64,000 bases of DNA from Pseudalkalibacillus sp. SCS-8 (lineage in GTDB: Bacteria; Bacillota; Bacilli; Bacillales; Fictibacillaceae), in assembly GCF_040126055.1 (NCBI RefSeq), contig NZ_CP143541.1:2604001-2668000 (forward strand). Reading direction: 5' to 3'. The notes beneath the pieces were generated by a model. The model was given only the letters and a program-made list of their open reading frames with translations, was not told the DNA's origin and did not search any database. Position numbers and translations under genes: made by a program. Positions within the stretch are counted from its first letter, which is position 1. The number at the start of each line of letters is the position of its first letter. Positions 56,116 to 64,000 of the stretch are shown here, in pieces.

Positions 56116-56592
56116 TTAAAAATTATCAAAAGTTCTGGCCGTAATTGAACGAGGAGTATAAGGAGGGCAAACCTCGAGTACACCTTCTAAAATGGTGTCT
56201 CCTTCTTCATCATTCCCCTTTATGGATACGGTGACCAAGTGCTCTTCCGAATCAACATTCGTAACCTCGAATTGAAGGTCGATGGTCGCATAATGATAGA
56301 CAGGCTTCGGAAAAGAAAGTGTCTGTTTTATGATGGAGCTCCCTGGACCTGGCAAGTATTTGCTTATAGCAGATGTGATGAATCCAGTTAACATGATCTG
56401 TGGTACAATCGGCTTCTTGAACGGGGTCAGCGAAGCATAATCATGCTGAATAAATAAAGGGTTGTTGTCATCTGTCAGTCCGAGATAGAGTAAAAGATCC
56501 TTATCTTCAATGGTTTCAGTAATTTCTAGTTTTTCCCCAACATTGATTTCATCGATTTTTCTGCCTAGCTTTCGCTTTTTTCCTAATAGCAT
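56116..56592 (-). CDS. MaoC-like hotdog dehydratase
   Basis: 158-residue protein of the MaoC/(R)-hydratase family (2-enoyl-CoA hydratase-like hotdog fold). Recognisable hydratase region: LGLTDDNNPLFIQHDYASLTPFKKPIVPQIMLTGF, with the Asp/Asn-His dyad in TDDNNPLFIQHD. The substrate is unknown. Located between mdh and phoP, where B. subtilis has no counterpart but some other Bacillaceae do. It has its own terminator. Confidence 0.8.
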   Translation of the reverse strand: MLLGKKRKLGRKIDEINVGEKLEITETIEDKDLLLYLGLTDDNNPLFIQHDYASLTPFKKPIVPQIMLTGFITSAISKYLPGPGSSIIKQTLSFPKPVYHYATIDLQFEVTNVDSEEHLVTVSIKGNDEEGDTILEGVLEVCPPYTPRSITARTFDNF

Positions 56593-56690
56593 GTGGGTTC
56601 CCTCCTCATGAAGTAAGCGTTTTCAACAAAATTTGAACAAAAATGCCAGATAGATTGAAACATTCTGACATTATTCGCATTTATAAAGAA

Positions 56691-56717
56691 AGAATTCGAG
56701 AAAACTTCCCGAATTCC
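56691..56717 (-). terminator. Terminator of citZ-icd-mdh
   Basis: Stem GAATTCGGGAA / TTCTCGAATTC with one mismatch and a short T-rich tail (TTCTTTCT) on the minus strand. Confidence 0.75.
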
Positions 56718-56734
56718 TCCTTTTCATTTTTCCA

Positions 56735-57676
56735 TTATTGAGCTAAAACATTCATGACATTACGAACAGACTCAGCAGATTTATCCAATTGAGCCTTCTC
56801 GTCTTCGGTCAATTCGAGTTCAATGACTTCTTCAAGCCCATTTCCTCCAAGGATTGTCGGCACACCTAGACAGATGCCATCATACCCGTACTCTCCTTCA
56901 AGATAGGCAATGGAAGGAAGGACCCGACGCTGATCCTTCAGAATCGCCTCGACCATTTCGACAAGAGAAGCAGCTGGTGCATAATAGGCACTGCCGTTCC
57001 CAAGAAGTCCGACAATCTCTCCGCCGCCCTTGCGGGTACGTTCTACGATTGCATCCAGACGCTCCTTGCTGATCAATTTGTCGAGCGGAATTCCGCCAGC
57101 GTTAGAGTAACGGATGAGCGGCACCATATCGTCTCCATGACCGCCCAGAACAAATCCGCGGATATCCTTTACAGACAGGTTGAGCTCCTGAGCGACGAAC
57201 GTACAGAAACGCGCTGTATCAAGAATGCCTGATTGACCGATGACTCGATTCTTAGGAAAGCCTGATTCTTTCAAGACTGTATATGTCATCGCATCGACAG
57301 GGTTTGTCAGTACGATGATTGTACATTCTGGAGAATGCTTGACGACTTCCTGTGTGACACTCTTCATGATTTTTGCATTCGTGTTGACCAGATCATCCCG
57401 GCTCATGCCAGGCTTACGAGCAATTCCTGCGGTGATGACAACAACATCGGAATCAGCTGTATCTTCATAATTGGATGTCCCGATGATATTGGAATCGAAG
57501 CCTTGGACCGGACTTGCTTCGAGCATGTCCAAGGCTTTTCCCTTCGTCGGATCCTCCATGTCAGGAATATCGACCAATACAACGTCTCCGAGCTCCTTCT
57601 GCCCTGTTATGAAGGCAGTTGTCGCACCAGTAAAGCCTGCGCCGATTACGGATATCTTTTTACGTCTGTTCGCCAT
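56735..57676 (-). CDS. mdh: Malate dehydrogenase
   Basis: 313-residue LDH-like malate dehydrogenase (TCA cycle, malate to oxaloacetate with NAD). NAD motif [11 protein letters not shown], Asp at the end of beta 2 (LVDIPD), substrate arginines in [11 protein letters not shown], and catalytic His in [10 protein letters not shown]. Length equals other Bacillus Mdh (312). Starts 12 bases after icd. Confidence 0.97.
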   Translation of the reverse strand: MANRRKKISVIGAGFTGATTAFITGQKELGDVVLVDIPDMEDPTKGKALDMLEASPVQGFDSNIIGTSNYEDTADSDVVVITAGIARKPGMSRDDLVNTNAKIMKSVTQEVVKHSPECTIIVLTNPVDAMTYTVLKESGFPKNRVIGQSGILDTARFCTFVAQELNLSVKDIRGFVLGGHGDDMVPLIRYSNAGGIPLDKLISKERLDAIVERTRKGGGEIVGLLGNGSAYYAPAASLVEMVEAILKDQRRVLPSIAYLEGEYGYDGICLGVPTILGGNGLEEVIELELTEDEKAQLDKSAESVRNVMNVLAQ

Positions 57677-57688
57677 GTCTGTTACCTC

Positions 57689-58966
57689 CTAGCCCATATT
57701 TTTGATCAATTCGTTACCGAACTCGGAACATTTCACTTCTGTTGCACCGTCCATTAGACGAGCGAAGTCATATGTCACGACCTTGCTAGCAATCGTCTTT
57801 TCCATTGCTTTCGTTACTAGCTGAGCTGCTTCAGTCCATCCGATGTGCTCAAGCATCAAGACACCAGAAAGGATGACGGATGAAGGGTTCACTTTGTCAA
57901 GACCAGCATACTTCGGTGCAGTTCCGTGTGTCGCTTCGAAAATTGCGTGACCTGTTTCATAGTTGATGTTCGCTCCTGGTGCGATACCGATTCCACCAAC
58001 CTGTGCAGCAAGTGCATCAGATACATAGTCACCGTTCAAGTTCATCGTTGCAACAACATCGAACTCTGCTGGACGTGTAAGGATTTGTTGAAGGAAGATA
58101 TCTGCGATGGAATCCTTGATGATGATTTTTCCTTCTGCTTCAGCATCTGCTTGTGCTTTGTTCGCTGCATCCTTACCGTCTTTTTCAACGATACGGTCAT
58201 ATTCTGCCCAAGTGAATACTTTGTCGCCGTATTCCTCTTCAGCAACCTCGTAACCCCAGTTTTTGAAAGCTCCTTCAGTGAACTTCATGATATTTCCTTT
58301 ATGGACGAGTGTTACACTCTTACGGCCTTCTGTAAGTGCATACTCGATCGCTGCACGTACAAGACGCTTCGTACCTTCTTCAGAAACTGGCTTGATTCCG
58401 ATACCAGAAGTTTCAGGGAAACGAATTTTGTTTGCTCCCATTTCTTCTTGAAGGAATTGGATGACTTTCTTCACTTCGTCAGAACCTTTTGCATATTCGA
58501 TTCCAGCATAGATGTCTTCTGTGTTTTCACGGAAGATGACCATGTCAGTGTCTTCCGGCTTTTTAAGTGGAGAAGGAACACCTGTGAAGTAGCGTACTGG
58601 ACGCAAGCAAGTGAATAGATCCAACTCCTGACGCAATGCAACGTTCAATGAACGGATTCCTCCACCTACTGGAGTCGTCAATGGTCCTTTGATCGCCAGT
58701 ATGTACTCACGGATGACATCAAGCGTTTCAGCTGGAAGCCACTCACCTGTTTTGTCATACGCTTTTTGACCAGCAAGTACTTCTTTCCATACGATGCCTT
58801 TTTCACCGTTATAGGCTTTTTCTACAGCTGCTTCCAATACTTTAGATGCTGCAGCCCAAATATCAGGTCCGATTCCATCACCTTCGATGAATGGGATGAT
58901 TGGGTTATTAGGTACATTCAAATTACCGTTATCTACTGTAATACGTTCTCCGTTTGCCAAGTTCAT
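57689..58966 (-). CDS. icd: Isocitrate dehydrogenase (NADP)
   Basis: 425-residue NADP-dependent isocitrate dehydrogenase. Substrate-loop serine and arginines in [24 protein letters not shown]; metal-binding aspartates in [18 protein letters not shown]; nucleotide site [16 protein letters not shown]. subtilis Icd has 423. Middle of citZ-icd-mdh; a stem-loop lies in the gap before it (59037-59070). Confidence 0.97.
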   Translation of the reverse strand: MNLANGERITVDNGNLNVPNNPIIPFIEGDGIGPDIWAAASKVLEAAVEKAYNGEKGIVWKEVLAGQKAYDKTGEWLPAETLDVIREYILAIKGPLTTPVGGGIRSLNVALRQELDLFTCLRPVRYFTGVPSPLKKPEDTDMVIFRENTEDIYAGIEYAKGSDEVKKVIQFLQEEMGANKIRFPETSGIGIKPVSEEGTKRLVRAAIEYALTEGRKSVTLVHKGNIMKFTEGAFKNWGYEVAEEEYGDKVFTWAEYDRIVEKDGKDAANKAQADAEAEGKIIIKDSIADIFLQQILTRPAEFDVVATMNLNGDYVSDALAAQVGGIGIAPGANINYETGHAIFEATHGTAPKYAGLDKVNPSSVILSGVLMLEHIGWTEAAQLVTKAMEKTIASKVVTYDFARLMDGATEVKCSEFGNELIKNMG

Positions 58967-59036
58967 TACCTCCTGATCGAAATGTTTTTCGTTTTTATCG
59001 TATCAAAAAAGACATGGTTAACCCATGAAAGTGCTT

Positions 59037-59070
59037 TTGGAAAGTCTTGCACGTTTACACAAGACCTTTC
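59037..59070 (-). other. Stem-loop between citZ and icd
   Basis: GGAAAGGTCTTG paired with CAAGACTTTCC, loop about 10 bases, no T run. Could be an mRNA processing or stabilising hairpin, or a weak attenuator. Confidence 0.6.
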
Positions 59071-59102
59071 CAACACTTCCTGTTCGCTTTACGATTCTAT
59101 CC

Positions 59103-60218
59103 TTATCGGTTTTCAATCGCTACATATTGTTGCTTTTCAGGGCCAGTGTATTCGGCACGTGGGCGGATCAAGCGATTGTTCTCATACTGCTCAAGAATAT
59201 GCGCCAACCAACCGGATACACGGCTCATAGCAAAGATTGGCGTGAACAGATCATGCTTCAATCCTAAGCTGTGGTATACCGATGCAGAGTAGAAGTCTAC
59301 GTTCGGTAATAACCCTTTTTCATTTGTCATCAATTCATCCAATTTGACGGACATGTCGTACCACTTTGTTTCTCCAGTGATATGTGTCAATTGCTTGGAC
59401 ATTTCACGTAAATGCTTGGCACGTGGGTCTCCGTCCTTATAAACGCGGTGACCGAAGCCCATGATCTTTTCTTTACGCTCTAGAGCACCCTTTAAGTATT
59501 CTTCGACGTTGTCAGGATCACCGATTTCAGAAAGCATTTTCATAACACGTTCATTTGCACCACCGTGTAGTGGTCCCTTCAATGCACCGATTGCTGCTGT
59601 AACACCTGAATAGATGTCAGAAAGCGTCGCTACACATACACGAGCCGTGAAGGTAGATGCGTTCAATTCATGGTCTGCGTGAAGCACTAAAGCTTTGTTG
59701 AATGCTTTCTCGGAGATTTCATCTGGCTCTTCACCGTTCAGCATGTATAAGAAGTTCGCAGCATAGCTAAGATCTTCCTTCGGTTCGATGATTTCCAAGC
59801 CATCACGTAAGCGTGAAAACGCTGCAACGATACTCGCAAGTTTTGCTTGAAGACGGATCGCTTTTGAGGAATTCGCTTCCTCATTCATATCATCTGCTTC
59901 TTCATCATATAAACCTAGTGAAGAAACAGCTGTTCTTACGGCTGCCATCGGATGGATCTTGTCCAGCGGAAAGCTCTTAATCATATCCAATACTTGTTGT
60001 GGCAATACGAAATTCTTGGATAGTTCAGCTTTGAATCCATCCAATTCCTTTTGGTTAGGCAGTTTGCCGTACCATAGTAAATACACAACCTCTTCAAAAC
60101 TTGCATAATCAGCAAGATCGTCAATGTTGTAGCCTCGGTAAGTCAATACTCCATCAATGATAGAGCTTACCGATGAAGTTGTAGCTACGATTCCTTCTAA
60201 ACCTCTCGTTGCTGTCAT
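59103..60218 (-). CDS. citZ: Citrate synthase II
   Basis: 371-residue citrate synthase forming citrate from oxaloacetate and acetyl-CoA. Catalytic histidines in LHADHELNAST and MGFGHRVYKDGDPRAKHL, and Asp in NVDFYSASVYHSLG. ATG at 60218 with AAAGGAGAGAGAGCC, giving the family start MTATRGLEGIVA; 14 upstream codons dropped. B. subtilis CitZ has 372. Likely first gene of citZ-icd-mdh. Confidence 0.97.
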   Translation of the reverse strand: MTATRGLEGIVATTSSVSSIIDGVLTYRGYNIDDLADYASFEEVVYLLWYGKLPNQKELDGFKAELSKNFVLPQQVLDMIKSFPLDKIHPMAAVRTAVSSLGLYDEEADDMNEEANSSKAIRLQAKLASIVAAFSRLRDGLEIIEPKEDLSYAANFLYMLNGEEPDEISEKAFNKALVLHADHELNASTFTARVCVATLSDIYSGVTAAIGALKGPLHGGANERVMKMLSEIGDPDNVEEYLKGALERKEKIMGFGHRVYKDGDPRAKHLREMSKQLTHITGETKWYDMSVKLDELMTNEKGLLPNVDFYSASVYHSLGLKHDLFTPIFAMSRVSGWLAHILEQYENNRLIRPRAEYTGPEKQQYVAIENR

Positions 60219-60330
60219 GGCTCTCTCTCCTTTAAAAATGATTTTTGTCTGTTCTCTCAATACATTAAAGTGTTGTCCAATTTCAGGATGTTATGCTAAG
60301 ACCGAGCAGACACTCACTTTAGTATCAAAA

Positions 60331-60345
60331 AGAAAATGCTTACAA
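60331..60345 (-). promoter_or_regulatory. Candidate cre (CcpA) site upstream of citZ
   Basis: TTGTAAGCATTTTCT on the minus strand fits WTGNAANCGNWNNCW except that the central G is A. citZ is repressed by CcpA in B. subtilis. One mismatch in the core makes this tentative. Confidence 0.45.
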
Positions 60346-60471
60346 ATGTAAACACGTATAATTAAGGAAGGATAAAACACATACAGTACAATTATAAACA
60401 AATTTCTGATTTTTGTGAACGCCTAACGCTCGAAAACCTTAATATATCAACGAATTTTGACAGACAAACCA

Positions 60472-60933
60472 TTAAGTGATGAAATGCACCACCTTCATTA
60501 CCATATATGCAATTCCCGCTCCAATCAAGGGTCCGACAGCAATTCCATTAAATAAACTGACCGCGAGAATCGTGCCGAACACGAGTGCAGTCGTAATATG
60601 TGGGTCTTCTTTCAAAAGATCGATGCCGCTTGCAGCAATCAAAGCCACTGCGATTCCAGAGCCGAGCGCAACCCACGCATAGGAGGATTTCATCGCTTCT
60701 CCCAATTGCTTGAAGCCGATTTCCCCCGTAGCAATCGGTACGAGGACGGCGATGGTGATGATGGTGACTCCCCAGTTGATCCCTTTCTTTTGGATATAAG
60801 GGAAAAATTTATCACCAAGCCCTGTCCATTTCAGAATCAGGAGGAAAATGACCGCGAACAATAAAGATTTGTTTTTCGCCCAAAGAGCGATACCGAGTAA
60901 AACGAGTAAAAATAATGAGGCCTGATTTAACAT
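60472..60933 (-). CDS. ytwI: YtwI, DUF441 membrane protein
   Basis: 153 residues with four to five transmembrane segments; DUF441 (UPF0756) family, function unknown. Conserved LLVLLGIALWAKNKSLLFAVIFLLILKWTGLGD at the N-terminus and GPLIGAGIAYMVMK at the C-terminus. ATG at 60933 with AAGGAAG six bases ahead; length as in B. subtilis YtwI. The gene order citZ-ytwI-ytvI is conserved, but ytvI is transcribed the other way here. Confidence 0.87.
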   Translation of the reverse strand: MLNQASLFLLVLLGIALWAKNKSLLFAVIFLLILKWTGLGDKFFPYIQKKGINWGVTIITIAVLVPIATGEIGFKQLGEAMKSSYAWVALGSGIAVALIAASGIDLLKEDPHITTALVFGTILAVSLFNGIAVGPLIGAGIAYMVMKVVHFIT

Positions 60934-61058
60934 CTTTTTCTTCCTTTCTATCTTGAGCACATCTTCACAGCTTGGTATGCCATTGAATCTTATCGGGCAA
61001 GAATGTAAAATAATACTATTCTATAGGGTTTGATCCCTCTGAAAGGATCGGGATACAA

Positions 61059-62177
61059 TTGAATCTTCATTATATTCATAGTTTCTTACGATTTTTGCTC
61101 GTAATTATTATTGTCGTTTTAGGAGTTTATGCCTTTTTATTCGCTGCAAAAGTTACATACCCGTTCATTATTGCTTTTTTCCTGGCTCTTATGATCAACC
61201 CACTCGTCAACTTACTTGAGCGGAAAGCAAAAATGCCGAGAGGACTAGCGGTGACGGTTGTCTTGATTCTTTTAATCGGTCTGATAGCAGGCTTCTTGAC
61301 ACTTGTCATCAGTGAAATGATTTCAGGATTCGGGTATTTGGCTGAAGTGATTCCACAACATACTCAAATACTTGTACAATTTGCACAGACTTATTTCACC
61401 CAAGAGATATTGCCTGTCTATTATGAGTTACTCGCCACCTTTAAAAACCTGGATCCTTCTCAACGTGAAACGGTCATAGGCAATATCCAGTCCATTGGTC
61501 AAAATATCACGGAGAATGTGAAAGATTTCGTACAATCCGTCTTGAGAGGTCTCCAGGGCTTCTTGCTTAGCTTGCCTAATGTGGTAACGGTTATGATATT
61601 TTCCTTATTGGCGACATTCTTCATCAGTAAGGATTGGTATCGTTTCAAAGGCTGGTTGGAAAACCATACGCCTGAACGTACCGTCGAAAGCGGAAGAAGT
61701 GTCTACAAAGAATTGCGTAAGGCTCTTGTAGGATTTGTACGGGCTCAGCTCACCTTGATTTCCATTACAGCTGGAATCGTATTGATCGGTTTATTGATAT
61801 TGAGAGTCGATTATGCCATTACAATTGCCATTCTGATCGGACTGGTCGACCTTCTGCCTTATTTGGGTACTGGGGCTGTATTCGTTCCCTGGATCATATA
61901 TAGCTTTCTCATGGAGGAATTCACATTAAGCATCGGGCTATCGATTTTATATGGGGTCGTCATCATCCAACGACAAGTGATGGAGCCGAAGATCCTTTCA
62001 AGCAGTATCGGTCTGGACCCATTAGCTACTTTAATCTCCCTTTTCGTAGGTTTCAAGTTATTCGGCTTCCTCGGACTGATTATCGGACCTGTAACGCTCG
62101 TCATTTTCAGAGCGTTAAGCCAAGCGCACGTCTTCTCAGACTTATGGAATTTCATCATCGGTAAAAAAGCAGCATAA
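61059..62177 (+). CDS. ytvI: YtvI, AI-2E transporter family membrane protein
   Basis: 372-residue AI-2E/UPF0118 family membrane protein with about seven to eight transmembrane helices and the characteristic loop (FISKDWYRFKGWLENHTPERT...). Sporulation-type YtvI by context. Transport substrate unknown; some relatives export sodium or signals. Start is a TTG at 61059 with AAAGGATCGGG upstream; no nearer ATG fits. Divergent from ytwI; followed by a strong terminator and repeat array D. Confidence 0.85.
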   Translation: MNLHYIHSFLRFLLVIIIVVLGVYAFLFAAKVTYPFIIAFFLALMINPLVNLLERKAKMPRGLAVTVVLILLIGLIAGFLTLVISEMISGFGYLAEVIPQHTQILVQFAQTYFTQEILPVYYELLATFKNLDPSQRETVIGNIQSIGQNITENVKDFVQSVLRGLQGFLLSLPNVVTVMIFSLLATFFISKDWYRFKGWLENHTPERTVESGRSVYKELRKALVGFVRAQLTLISITAGIVLIGLLILRVDYAITIAILIGLVDLLPYLGTGAVFVPWIIYSFLMEEFTLSIGLSILYGVVIIQRQVMEPKILSSSIGLDPLATLISLFVGFKLFGFLGLIIGPVTLVIFRALSQAHVFSDLWNFIIGKKAA

Positions 62178-62184
62178 TCGTAAT

Positions 62185-62229
62185 AAACAGGCAGACTGGG
62201 GTCATAGGACACCAGCTGCCTGTTTTTTT
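62185..62229 (+). terminator. Terminator of ytvI
   Basis: AACAGGCAG...CTGCCTGTT stem with an inner CTGG/CCAG pairing, followed by TTTTTTT. Confidence 0.9.
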
Positions 62230-62243
62230 GTGAAATTGAGGGG

Positions 62244-62515
62244 TATGAGAGCACGAAATCGGCCAAATCACATTTTGGTGCACTCATAGAGCCGTTATGA
62301 AAGCACGAAATCGGTGAAATCACATTTTGGTGCACTCATAGAGCCGTTATGAGAGCACGAAATCGGTGAAATCACATTTTGGTGCACTCATAGAGCTGTT
62401 ATGAGGGCATGATAATGGCTCTATCATCCCCAAAAAACAGCCAAACTCAGTTTTGAGGGCAAGATAACGGCTCTATCCTCCCTCAAAAACAGCGAAACTC
62501 AATTTTGACGGCACC
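62244..62515. repeat. Intergenic tandem repeat array D (52 bp)
   Basis: Anchors TATGA(G/A)(A/G)GC at 62244, 62296, 62348 and 62400 are exactly 52 bases apart; the units share ACGAAATCGGTGAAATCACA and GGTGCACTCATAGAGC. From 62400 two diverged units (GAGGGCA at 62403 and 62455, again 52 apart) look like the same design in opposite orientation. The array fills the gap between the convergent ytvI and fxsA terminators. Confidence 0.9.
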
Positions 62516-62535
62516 ACCACTTAAAACCCAATACG

Positions 62536-62587
62536 TAAAAAGCTGGCCGTTCATCCCATATTTCATGGGGTTGCGGACCAGCTTTTC
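62536..62587 (-). terminator. Terminator of fxsA
   Basis: AAGCTGGTCCG...CGGCCAGCTT stem with inner CCCCATGA/TATGGG pairing, followed by TTTTACG on the minus strand. Confidence 0.85.
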
Positions 62588-62595
62588 TTTCATAT

Positions 62596-62991
62596 TTATC
62601 GACGAATTGTAAATGTAAATTGCCCGGAGTCGATCTTTTTCTGGATGAAACGGCGCATACCTATTTTGAAAATGGCGCGTGTGTAAGGGATCAATAACAG
62701 AAACCCGATCGTATCCGTAATGAAACCAGGCGTAAGGAGCAAGGTCCCTCCGACCAAAATACACACTCCGTCAAGCAGAACATCGCTTGGGACTTGCGCA
62801 TTCCGCAGTTGGATTTGTGCAAGCCTCATTGTTTCCATGCCTTCTCTTCTCGCGAGCCAGGCACCGATGATACCAGTCGCGATGATCAACAGAATCGTAA
62901 CCGGAATTCCAAAGTTAGTTCCAGACCAGATCAAAATTCCGACCTCTGCTGCAGGTATGATGATGAGTAACAATAATAAAATACGAAACAT
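62596..62991 (-). CDS. fxsA: FxsA family membrane protein YtzA
   Basis: 131-residue FxsA/YtzA family protein with about three to four hydrophobic segments (FRILLLLLIIIPAAEVGILIW..., VTILLIIATGIIGAWLARREG, DGVCILVGGTLLLTPGFITDTIGFLLLIP). In E. coli FxsA relieves phage F exclusion; the cellular role is unclear. ATG at 62991, after GGAGGAGCGGAG; 11 upstream codons dropped. 50 bases downstream of pyk, probably cotranscribed. Confidence 0.85.
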   Translation of the reverse strand: MFRILLLLLIIIPAAEVGILIWSGTNFGIPVTILLIIATGIIGAWLARREGMETMRLAQIQLRNAQVPSDVLLDGVCILVGGTLLLTPGFITDTIGFLLLIPYTRAIFKIGMRRFIQKKIDSGQFTFTIRR

Positions 62992-63041
62992 AACTCCGCT
63001 CCTCCAGACCAGCTTTACATCCACATTCTCATTCGTTGATA

Positions 63042-64000
63042 TTACAGTACGCTTGTCTTTCCACTATAAACGACGCCACGAGAGCCGTCTACTGTTATAT
63101 CTTGACCGTCCTTCAGAATGTTTGTCGCTTGATCCACGCCAACAATGACAGGGATGCCCAGGCTCAGTCCAACGACAGCAGCATGGCTCGTCAGTCCGCC
63201 TTCTTCCGTGATAATGGCAGAAGCTTTCTTCAAGGCTGGCATCATATCACGATCTGTACCGATTGTTACAAGGATGTCGCCTTCAGTGACTTTAGCAATC
63301 GCATCTTCAGCATTGTTTGCTACAACGACTTTACCAGCGACAGAGCTCTGCCCAATGCCTTGTCCTTTCGTAATGACATCGCCGACAACATGAACCTTCA
63401 TCAAGTTCGTGGTACCTGTCTCTCCAACAGGAACACCAGCTGTAATCAGAACAAGATCACCATGATTTACTAGACCAGATTGCAACGACGCATCTACGGC
63501 AATATCAAGCAATTCATCTGTAGACTTTGCTTCTTCACTCAATTGAGGTGTGACACCCCAAACAAGGGACATTCTTCTGCAAACTGCTTCTGAGCTCGTT
63601 ACCGCAATGATTGCTGCCTCAGGGCGATATTTCGAGATCATGCGTGCAGTATGTCCGCTTTCTGTTGGTGCGATGATCGCAGAAATGTTCAAGTTATAAG
63701 CTGTGTGAGAAACGGATTGACTGATCGCATCTGTGACAGTCAATTTGCTGGACTTGCTTCGTGCGTGAAGAATGTCAGCATGATTCATCGCTGTTTCAGC
63801 TTTCATCGCGATTTTATGCATCGTCTGCACCGCTTCTATAGGATAGAGGCCTGCAGCTGTTTCACCAGAAAGCATGATTGCATCTGTTCCATCAAAAATC
63901 GCATTGGCAACATCACTTGCTTCAGCTCGTGTTGGACGAGGATTGCGTTGCATAGAATCCAACATTTGCGTTGCAGTGATGACAGGCTTCCCTTTATCGT
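63042..64000 (-). CDS. pyk: Pyruvate kinase, C-terminal part (truncated by window edge)
   Basis: C-terminal 318 or so residues of pyruvate kinase; the start lies beyond 64000, since the frame stays open to the edge ([17 protein letters not shown]). Visible are the end of the TIM barrel ([27 protein letters not shown]), the C-terminal regulatory domain, and the extra PEP-utiliser-like domain ([40 protein letters not shown]) typical of Bacillus. The ATG at 63965 is internal. Confidence 0.97.
   Translation of the reverse strand, partial: DKGKPVITATQMLDSMQRNPRPTRAEASDVANAIFDGTDAIMLSGETAAGLYPIEAVQTMHKIAMKAETAMNHADILHARSKSSKLTVTDAISQSVSHTAYNLNISAIIAPTESGHTARMISKYRPEAAIIAVTSSEAVCRRMSLVWGVTPQLSEEAKSTDELLDIAVDASLQSGLVNHGDLVLITAGVPVGETGTTNLMKVHVVGDVITKGQGIGQSSVAGKVVVANNAEDAIAKVTEGDILVTIGTDRDMMPALKKASAIITEEGGLTSHAAVVGLSLGIPVIVGVDQATNILKDGQDITVDGSRGVVYSGKTSVL

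Noticed and set aside
57926..58618. 230-codon plus-strand frame inside icd
   Set aside because: Cysteine- and phenylalanine-rich antisense shadow of icd.

Overview
This window is chromosomal DNA of a spore-forming member of the Bacillaceae. It carries gerE, sspI, ytxC and ytaF, and its gene order follows Bacillus subtilis closely: gerE-ysmA-sdhBAC-yslB-uvrC, trxA-etfAB-fadB-fadR-lcfA-yshE-mutS2-polX-cvpA-zapA-rnhC-pheTS-ysgA-sspI-ysdC, rplT-rpmI-infC-thrS-ytxC-dnaI-dnaB-nrdR-speD-gapB-coaE-ytaF-mutM-polA-phoRP-mdh-icd-citZ-ytwI-ytvI-fxsA-pyk. The species cannot be fixed from the sequence alone. No tRNA, rRNA, phage, transposase gene or CRISPR array was seen.

Layout. 1-6.9 kb: late sporulation regulator gerE with a sigma-K-type promoter, a thioesterase, the succinate dehydrogenase operon, yslB and uvrC. 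6.9-16.1 kb is an accessory block where B. subtilis has none. It holds a GT-C-like membrane glycosyltransferase, a Fur-controlled FTR1 iron permease with a membrane-anchored partner, a tightly overlapping four-gene envelope sugar/lipid cluster (epimerase, flippase-like protein, membrane phosphodiesterase, frameshifted GT2), and a lipoprotein behind two Fur boxes. 16.3-22 kb: thioredoxin and the fatty-acid oxidation regulon with a FadR operator. 22-28 kb: DNA maintenance and division genes. 28.8-33.4 kb: pheST, whose leader holds a T-box and then a 177-bp tandem repeat array. 33.4-37.5 kb: RNA methylase, spore SASP, peptidase, dUTPase and small membrane proteins. 37.9-49.7 kb: translation, replication loading, nrdR, speD, gapB, coaE. 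49.8-56 kb: mutM, polA and the phosphate two-component system. 56-64 kb: TCA cycle genes, membrane proteins and the truncated pyk.

Genes working together: sdhCAB, citZ-icd-mdh and pyk form central carbon metabolism; gapB (NADP-type) has CcpN boxes for gluconeogenic control. fadR-fadB-etfB-etfA and lcfA form the beta-oxidation set. infC-rpmI-rplT sits behind an L20-type leader, and thrS and pheST behind T-boxes. dnaB and dnaI load the replicative helicase.

The most unusual signals are: (1) four intergenic arrays (about 1, 37.6, 46.9 and 62.3 kb) with different sequences but the same unit length of about 52 bp and a similar internal skeleton; (2) the 177-bp array placed between the pheS T-box terminator and the pheS ribosome binding site, each unit a nested hairpin; (3) a Fur-regulated FTR1 locus whose two exported proteins appear to share a helical repeat and which lacks EfeB; (4) a frameshifted GT2 gene; (5) a 25-residue membrane peptide after yshE. 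Start sites were moved from the longest ORF where the ribosome binding site or family length decided it.
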